Source: an uncultured Collinsella sp.
Lineage (GTDB): Bacteria > Actinomycetota > Coriobacteriia > Coriobacteriales > Coriobacteriaceae
Direction: 5' to 3'
Length of the DNA: 11,171 nucleotides
Assembly (NCBI GenBank): GCA_902461085.1
Contig: CABPWH010000059.1
Location: 1-11,171, forward strand
The stretch's first letter is position 1; each line of letters opens with the position of its first letter. Below are positions 6,795-11,171 of the stretch, one piece after another. The translations under genes were made by a program, and so were the position numbers. The notes under the pieces were generated by a model, which searched no databases, was not told the DNA's origin, and worked only from the letters and a program-made list of their open reading frames with translations.

Positions 6795-6819
6795 AAGACA
6801 ACTTAGCCCAGGACGCGGG
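6776..6819 (-). terminator. Intrinsic terminator of the rbsK-nucleoside hydrolase operon
   Basis: On the minus strand CCCGCGUCC (6811-6819), inside the last codons of the nucleoside hydrolase gene, pairs with GGACGGGG (6783-6790) with one bulged G. A six-T run follows (6776-6781) after one C. The 20-base loop is longer than usual, so stability is moderate, but the T-run placement is right. Confidence 0.55.
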
Positions 6820-7798
6820 CCATACGCGTCTTGAACTCGGACAGGAAGCGCGGAGCATCCACGGTCAGTGCCACAAGCGTGCTCTTGTCCGGATCGGACA
6901 GGCGGCGCTCATCGCAGATGGTGCGACCGCGGTACTCGCCCAGCAGATCAACACGCAGGTTGCAGCCGAGCGCACCTACGAGCGTGGGGTCGATCGCCAC
7001 GGCAACGGCCAGCGGATCGTGCAGCGCACAACCACCCAGGTAGGGTGCGTTCATCTCGTACGAGCCAATGTAGTGCTCGACCATGCTCGCAAATGCGCAG
7101 CCCGCCATGGTGCCCGAGCCCGTCCAGCCGGCAATGTCGCGGCGTGTGAGCACCACGCGATGCGTCACGTCCAGACCCACCATGGTGAGCTTACGGCCCG
7201 AGCGCAGCACCGCGTCGGCTGCCTCGGGGTCGCTCGCCATATTGGCCTCGGCGCCCGCGCTCACGTTGCCGGGCACGGTAAGGGCGCCGCCCATCACGAC
7301 CACGCGGCCGATGGACATCATCGCTGCCGCATCGCGCTCCAGGGCGAGCGCCAGGTTGGAGAGCGGGCCAGTCGCCACGTAGACCAGATCGGGACCATAG
7401 GTGCGCGCGGCATCGATCAGATAATCGACCGCGGCGTTGCCGTCGGCCGAGGTCGCCCCCACCGGCTCCGCCGGGGGCCATGCCATCGCGTAGGGCGACG
7501 CGGGCACGCTCGCGCCGCCGATGCCGTTCTTGCCGTGAATGAGCGCGGTGGACGCCGGCGGCGTATAGGGCTCAGTCGCCTGCAGAGGACGGTCGGCGCC
7601 CAGGTACACCGGCACCTCGGGACGACCCAGCAGATCGAGCACCGCCAGGCAATTGTGCGCCGATTGCTCGACGCGCACGTTACCAAAGCACGTGGTGATG
7701 CCCACGAGCTCCACCTCGGGGCTCGCGATGGCATAGGCCAGCGCCATCGCATCGTCCACACCCATATCCAGATCAAGGATCAGCTTCTTGATTGCCAT
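6803..7798 (-). CDS. Nucleoside hydrolase (inosine-uridine preferring family)
   Basis: A 331-residue cytosolic enzyme that hydrolyses ribonucleosides to a free base and ribose. The N-terminal calcium-binding motif is D9-L-D-M-G-V-D15-D16, with Met where Pro is common. Other family features are HGKNGIGG (88-95), TGPLSNLALAL (143-153), VVVMGGA (166-172), the substrate-binding E184-A-N186 followed by a DPEAAD stretch, LDVTHRVVLT (209-218), and the C-terminal H260-D261 pair that completes the metal site. Length fits the family. Base specificity (pyrimidine, purine or both) cannot be set from sequence alone. The start ATG has GGAG eight bases upstream. The gene follows ribokinase by 30 bases on the same strand with no terminator between, so ribose released here is phosphorylated by its operon partner. 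Confidence 0.95.
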   Translation of the reverse strand: MAIKKLILDLDMGVDDAMALAYAIASPEVELVGITTCFGNVRVEQSAHNCLAVLDLLGRPEVPVYLGADRPLQATEPYTPPASTALIHGKNGIGGASVPASPYAMAWPPAEPVGATSADGNAAVDYLIDAARTYGPDLVYVATGPLSNLALALERDAAAMMSIGRVVVMGGALTVPGNVSAGAEANMASDPEAADAVLRSGRKLTMVGLDVTHRVVLTRRDIAGWTGSGTMAGCAFASMVEHYIGSYEMNAPYLGGCALHDPLAVAVAIDPTLVGALGCNLRVDLLGEYRGRTICDERRLSDPDKSTLVALTVDAPRFLSEFKTRMARVLG

Positions 7799-7828
7799 TG
7801 TTCTACTCCGCTTCTCCGTCTTTATCGT

Positions 7829-8791
7829 TTAACCAAACCAATGTTCAACTTCGGTGCGCATGGGAATCGATTGCTGAGCGCCCAGGCGCGACACCGTCAC
7901 TGCCGAGGCGCGAGCACCCGCGGCCATGCACTCAAAGAGCGGCAAGCCCTCTAGGCGAGCCGCCGCCAACGCGCCGATAAACGTATCGCCGGCGGCCGTG
8001 GTATCGACTACCGTACTCGAAAGTGCCGGCATGCGCAGCAGCTCACCGCCATCGCCGAGCGAAACCGAGCCGGCACCGCCCAACGTGATGACCGCAGCCC
8101 CGGCACCCTTGTCGAGCAGCGCATTGAGCGCGGTGACGCAACTCGCGTCATCCGTGGGCAGAATGCCCGTCAGCACCTGGCACTCGGTCTCGTTGGGACA
8201 GACCAGGTCGACCGCAGGCCAGACCTCCGCAGGCAGCTCGCAGGCGGGCGCTGGATTAAAGACCGTATAGAACCCCAGCTCGTGAGCGCAAACAAGCGCC
8301 TCGGCCGTCGCCGCAAGGTCGCATTCGCCCTGGGCGATAAAGACGCTTCCGGCAGCCGGGGCAATCTCGCTGGCGTTGCCGTCGAGCTCATGGGCCACCA
8401 GACGCCTCAGCGCGCAGGCAACGTCCGCGCCCGCAAGCGCATGGTTGGCGCCCGGTGACAGTATGATGCGGTTGTCGCCCTCGCAGCGAATGATGGTCGC
8501 CGTTCCCGTCTCCACGTCATCGCGATGCACTACAAAGTCACAGTCCACGCCGGCGCCTTGGAGCCCCGCCACGAGCGACGCGCCGAACGCATCGCGACCG
8601 ACCGCGCCGATCATGTGCGTGCACGCGCCCATACGCGCGGCAGCTACGGCCTGATTGGCGCCCTTGCCGCCGGCGTTGGTGATAAACCCGCTGCCGCCGA
8701 CGGTCTCGCCCGCACGCGGTATGCGCTCGCACGCCACCGAAAGGTCCATGTTCATGCTGCCGAACACCGCAACGATGCCGCGATCTGCCAT
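7829..8791 (-). CDS. rbsK: Ribokinase
   Basis: A 320-residue PfkB-family sugar kinase that phosphorylates D-ribose to ribose 5-phosphate with ATP. Visible features: GSMNMD (11-16), the first PfkB signature GGKGANQAVAAARMG (41-55), NPAP (179-182), N200-E-T-E, and the second signature DTTAAGDTFIGAL (263-275) with D269 as catalytic base. The AAGD form, rather than GAGD, is the one seen in true ribokinases such as that of E. coli. The frame is open to an ATG at 8822-8824, but GAGGAGG at 8797-8803 lies five bases upstream of the ATG at 8789-8791, fixing the start there. It is the first gene of an operon with the nucleoside hydrolase and is governed by the promoter/operator at 8855-8884. No ribose transporter gene is present in the window. 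Confidence 0.95.
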   Translation of the reverse strand: MADRGIVAVFGSMNMDLSVACERIPRAGETVGGSGFITNAGGKGANQAVAAARMGACTHMIGAVGRDAFGASLVAGLQGAGVDCDFVVHRDDVETGTATIIRCEGDNRIILSPGANHALAGADVACALRRLVAHELDGNASEIAPAAGSVFIAQGECDLAATAEALVCAHELGFYTVFNPAPACELPAEVWPAVDLVCPNETECQVLTGILPTDDASCVTALNALLDKGAGAAVITLGGAGSVSLGDGGELLRMPALSSTVVDTTAAGDTFIGALAAARLEGLPLFECMAAGARASAVTVSRLGAQQSIPMRTEVEHWFG

Positions 8792-8854
8792 GGAAACCTC
8801 CTCATCTGCGGGCTTTGCACCCACCGTCGACCGTCGATTGCGCGCCTTCGCACC

Positions 8855-8884
8855 TCTATAACTTTAGTTCACTTTGATGTGAAC
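8855..8884 (-). promoter_or_regulatory. Ribose-salvage operon promoter with inverted-repeat operator
   Basis: On the minus strand TTCACA (8878-8883, five of six matches to -35) and TATAGA (8855-8860, four of six to -10) are 17 bases apart. The inverted repeat GTTCAC (8867-8872), six-base spacer, GTGAAC (8879-8884) covers the -35 and half the spacer, a position suited to a repressor. The predicted leader is about 57 bases and ends in a strong GAGGAGG site. A LacI- or GntR-type regulator is plausible but none is encoded here. Confidence 0.6.
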
Positions 8885-8932
8885 GCACCCTTGAGGTTGC
8901 GCCAGCAGCAAGCATTCACAGGAGCAGGCAGC

Positions 8933-8938
8933 TACAAT
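8933..8938 (+). promoter_or_regulatory. Possible -10 box of the acyltransferase gene
   Basis: TACAAT matches the -10 consensus at five of six positions and lies about 40 bases before the ATG at 8978. No convincing -35 is found at 16-18 bases upstream, so this is a weak call. The region 8792-8977 is a divergent promoter gap shared with rbsK. Confidence 0.3.
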
Positions 8939-8977
8939 GAAGGCGTGCTGATTATTCTCGTCATTGGATGATGTTTT

Positions 8978-11171
8978 ATGGAACAATTCTCGCAATCGGG
9001 CTCGCGCGGTCGACGCCGCACGGGCAACGAGCCGGCGCCGCACGAACGCGTGAAGAGCGAACGCCGTGCCAACGAGCCGCGACGCACCGCGAGCCCCCAT
9101 CGCACTTCTGCCAACAACGCGGGCCGCGCCAACACTCCCGCCGCGGAGCAGACGCCTGCTCGCCCCAAGTCCCGCTACATCCCTGCCCTTGACGGCCTGC
9201 GCACGCTTGCCGTCGTCGCGGTGGTGCTCTATCACCTCAACCTCACGTGGGCTCAGGGCGGCCTGCTCGGCGTCACGATTTTCTTTGTGCTTTCGGGCTA
9301 TCTGATCACGCGCCTGCTGCTCAACGAAGTCGCTAAGACCGGCCGCATCGATCTTAAGAGCTTCTGGATTCGCCGCATCCGTCGCCTGGTCCCCGCCGTG
9401 GTAACGGTAATGTTCGTGACCTGCGCGCTGTGCACCATCTTTAACCACGTGATGCTCACCAAGATGCGCCCCGACATCCTGCCGTCGCTGCTGTTCTTCA
9501 ACAACTGGTGGCAGATTGCCCAAAACGTCTCGTACTTCAATGCTCTGGGCGACCCCTCGCCGCTCACGCACTTTTGGTCACTTGCCATCGAGGAACAGTT
9601 CTACCTGATTTGGCCGCCACTGCTGTTTGCCATGGTATCCATGCATGTGAGCAAGCCCAACACGCGCCGCGTGGTTCTGGGCCTTGCCGCGGTATCTGCC
9701 CTCGCCATGATGGTGCTTTACAACCCTGCCGCCGACCCCAGCCGCGTGTACTACGGCACCGACACCCGCGTGTTCTCGCTGCTACTGGGTGCCTGGATGG
9801 CCTTTATCCCCGATCGCGACCTGGCGCCGGTGCGTCTCGCTCATCGTTTGGGGCTCAATCGCCTGGCTGGCGCCGCCAAGCACGGCAAGAACGCCGTGGG
9901 CAAACCTGGCGAGAAGGCCGACGAATCAGCCGAGACTGCCCCGGCACAGCCGAGCGCCCTCGTGCGCTTTTGGTCCTCGCCCGCATCCATCGATGTGTTG
10001 GGCGTCGTGGGCCTGGTTGGCCTTGCCGCCATGGTCGCGCTCACCAACGGCTACACCGCGTTCCAGTATCGCGGCGGCACGCTGTTATGCTCCATCCTCA
10101 CGCTCATGGTCATCGCGGCCTGTGTGCAGCCCCAGGGAATGGTTGCCCGCGCGCTGTCCGCCGAGCCGCTCGTGTGGGTTGGCAAGCGCTCGTACAGCAT
10201 CTACCTGTGGCACTATCCGCTGCTGTTGCTCATGAACCCGGTCGCCAACATCAACGATACGCCCTGGTGGCATTACATTTTGCAGGTGCTTGTGGTGGTC
10301 GCCGTAGCCGAATGCTCATATCGCTTTATCGAAACGCCGTTTAGGAAGGGCGCCTTCGGCCGCACCGTCGTCAAATTCCGCGATGGCACCACCACGCCCG
10401 CCAACTGGGCACGCGCGCACGTCCCTGTCTGCGCAGCCTGCGCTGTCGTGTTGGTCGTTGCACTGGGCGGCCTGGTCTTTGTGCCCGAGACGTCTGCGCT
10501 GAGCGGCGAGGGCGCCGAGGTCCTGAACAAGGAAGCCAAAAACACCGCGCCCACCGACCAGCAGGCGGCCGACGACACCGACAAGGACAACGACGGCTTT
10601 CCCGACGGCTCCTACGACCTGTTGATGATCGGTGACTCCGTGTCGCTGCGCGCCGTTGATTCCTTTGACGGCGTGTTCCCGCACAGCCATATCGATGCCG
10701 AAAAGGGCCGCCAGTTCGATGCGGGCCGTGCGACATTTGAGGGCTATCTTCAACAGAACCTTGCCGGCAAGATCGTGGTCTTTGCGCTGGGCACCAACGG
10801 CTTGGTAACCGACGACCAAATCGACGCCATCATGGCCGATGCAGGAGATAAGCGTATTGTGGTGTTTGTGAACACGCGCAGCCCGCAGCCGTGGGTTGGC
10901 TCTACCAACCAGGCCATCGCCAACGCCGCTACGCGCTACAAGAACGTACGCGTTATCGACTGGTACGGATACAGTGCCAACCGCAACGACCTGTTCGATG
11001 GCGATGGCACGCATCTATCGACCACTGGCGTGACTGAGTACCTCAACTTGATCCACGATGCCGTCAAGAAGGACCTGCCCGTACACCCCGAGGATCACGT
11101 CAACGATCCGCAGCCGGCAGCCGTCAAGTCTGCCACCGACGCACTCGTCAATGCGCTCGCTCTCAAGCCGC
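8978..11171 (+). CDS. OatA-like membrane O-acyltransferase with SGNH domain (3' truncated)
   Basis: At least 731 residues, still open at the window edge. The likely role is O-acetylation of peptidoglycan or a surface polysaccharide, as in OatA. An Arg/Pro-rich cytosolic tail (1-65) precedes the acyltransferase-3 domain: ALDGLRTLAVVAVVLYHL (D72, H86), FWIRRIRRLVPA, H198-FWSLAIEEQFYLIWP, and YSIYLWH412YPLL. About ten hydrophobic helices are visible. A charged, low-complexity loop (about 289-332) interrupts the helices. After the last helix a Thr/Asp-rich linker leads to an SGNH esterase-like domain: nucleophile S554 in LMIGDSVS, N607 in ALGTNG, and D676-x-x-H679 in DGTHLS. The Ser-Asp-His triad is therefore complete. 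ATG 8978 is the only in-frame ATG after the TGA at 8969; the ribosome site (GGATG) is weak. The exact acceptor cannot be told from sequence. Confidence 0.92.
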   Translation, partial: MEQFSQSGSRGRRRTGNEPAPHERVKSERRANEPRRTASPHRTSANNAGRANTPAAEQTPARPKSRYIPALDGLRTLAVVAVVLYHLNLTWAQGGLLGVTIFFVLSGYLITRLLLNEVAKTGRIDLKSFWIRRIRRLVPAVVTVMFVTCALCTIFNHVMLTKMRPDILPSLLFFNNWWQIAQNVSYFNALGDPSPLTHFWSLAIEEQFYLIWPPLLFAMVSMHVSKPNTRRVVLGLAAVSALAMMVLYNPAADPSRVYYGTDTRVFSLLLGAWMAFIPDRDLAPVRLAHRLGLNRLAGAAKHGKNAVGKPGEKADESAETAPAQPSALVRFWSSPASIDVLGVVGLVGLAAMVALTNGYTAFQYRGGTLLCSILTLMVIAACVQPQGMVARALSAEPLVWVGKRSYSIYLWHYPLLLLMNPVANINDTPWWHYILQVLVVVAVAECSYRFIETPFRKGAFGRTVVKFRDGTTTPANWARAHVPVCAACAVVLVVALGGLVFVPETSALSGEGAEVLNKEAKNTAPTDQQAADDTDKDNDGFPDGSYDLLMIGDSVSLRAVDSFDGVFPHSHIDAEKGRQFDAGRATFEGYLQQNLAGKIVVFALGTNGLVTDDQIDAIMADAGDKRIVVFVNTRSPQPWVGSTNQAIANAATRYKNVRVIDWYGYSANRNDLFDGDGTHLSTTGVTEYLNLIHDAVKKDLPVHPEDHVNDPQPAAVKSATDALVNALALKP

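Noticed and set aside
6752..7954. 400-codon open frame on the + strand across the nucleoside hydrolase gene
   Set aside because: High GC keeps antisense frames open. The product is His/Arg/Ala-rich with no domain, and it lies opposite clear nucleoside hydrolase and ribokinase genes.
8937..8951. Tiny leader ORF (Met-Lys-Ala-Cys-stop) preceded by AGGAG before the acyltransferase gene
   Set aside because: Its ATG overlaps the likely -10 box TACAAT, and four codons are easily found by chance.
8864..11014. Minus-strand frames at 8864-9571 and 10316-11014 and the + frame at 9508-10344
   Set aside because: All overlap the OatA-like gene, whose motifs run in one continuous frame from 8978 to the window edge. 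No domain was seen in the overlapping frames.

Overview
The window is high-GC DNA with densely packed genes. The encoded proteins look like those of a gut actinobacterium of the Coriobacteriia, most likely a Collinsella relative. That assignment rests on recalled family resemblance (a 7TM-type sensor paired with a LuxR-type regulator, a DUF4867-like protein, LuxS, ribokinase next to a nucleoside hydrolase), not on a database search.

Layout. Positions 1-225 hold the C-terminal tail of a protein ending in two zinc ribbons, followed by a terminator hairpin. Positions 306-1148 encode a secreted lipoprotein on the + strand. It converges on a three-gene minus-strand signalling operon (5169 down to 1257): a 7TM sensor protein with a non-canonical kinase-like tail, a membrane histidine kinase with a recognisable H-box and ATPase domain, and a NarL/FixJ response regulator. 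All junctions are overlapping or nearly so. Upstream of this operon is a 20-bp palindromic hairpin (5368-5416) that looks like an interspersed repeat.

The minus-strand genes continue with a DUF4867-like protein (5423-6067) behind its own inverted-repeat operator, then luxS (6212-6700) with a clear terminator. Next comes a ribose/nucleoside salvage operon, transcribed rbsK (7829-8791) then nucleoside hydrolase (6803-7798), with a promoter whose -35 lies in an inverted repeat. The nucleoside hydrolase frees ribose from nucleosides and ribokinase turns it into ribose 5-phosphate. LuxS acts on S-ribosylhomocysteine, so ribose chemistry links the neighbours, although terminators separate the units. 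From 8978 to the window edge, on the + strand, runs an OatA-like acyltransferase with an SGNH domain, a probable cell-wall or surface-polysaccharide O-acetyltransferase.

No tRNA, rRNA, CRISPR array, transposase or phage gene was seen. The least ordinary items are the sensor/kinase pair, the palindromic repeat, the two operator-like inverted repeats, and the overlapping RNA structures between the nucleoside hydrolase gene and luxS.
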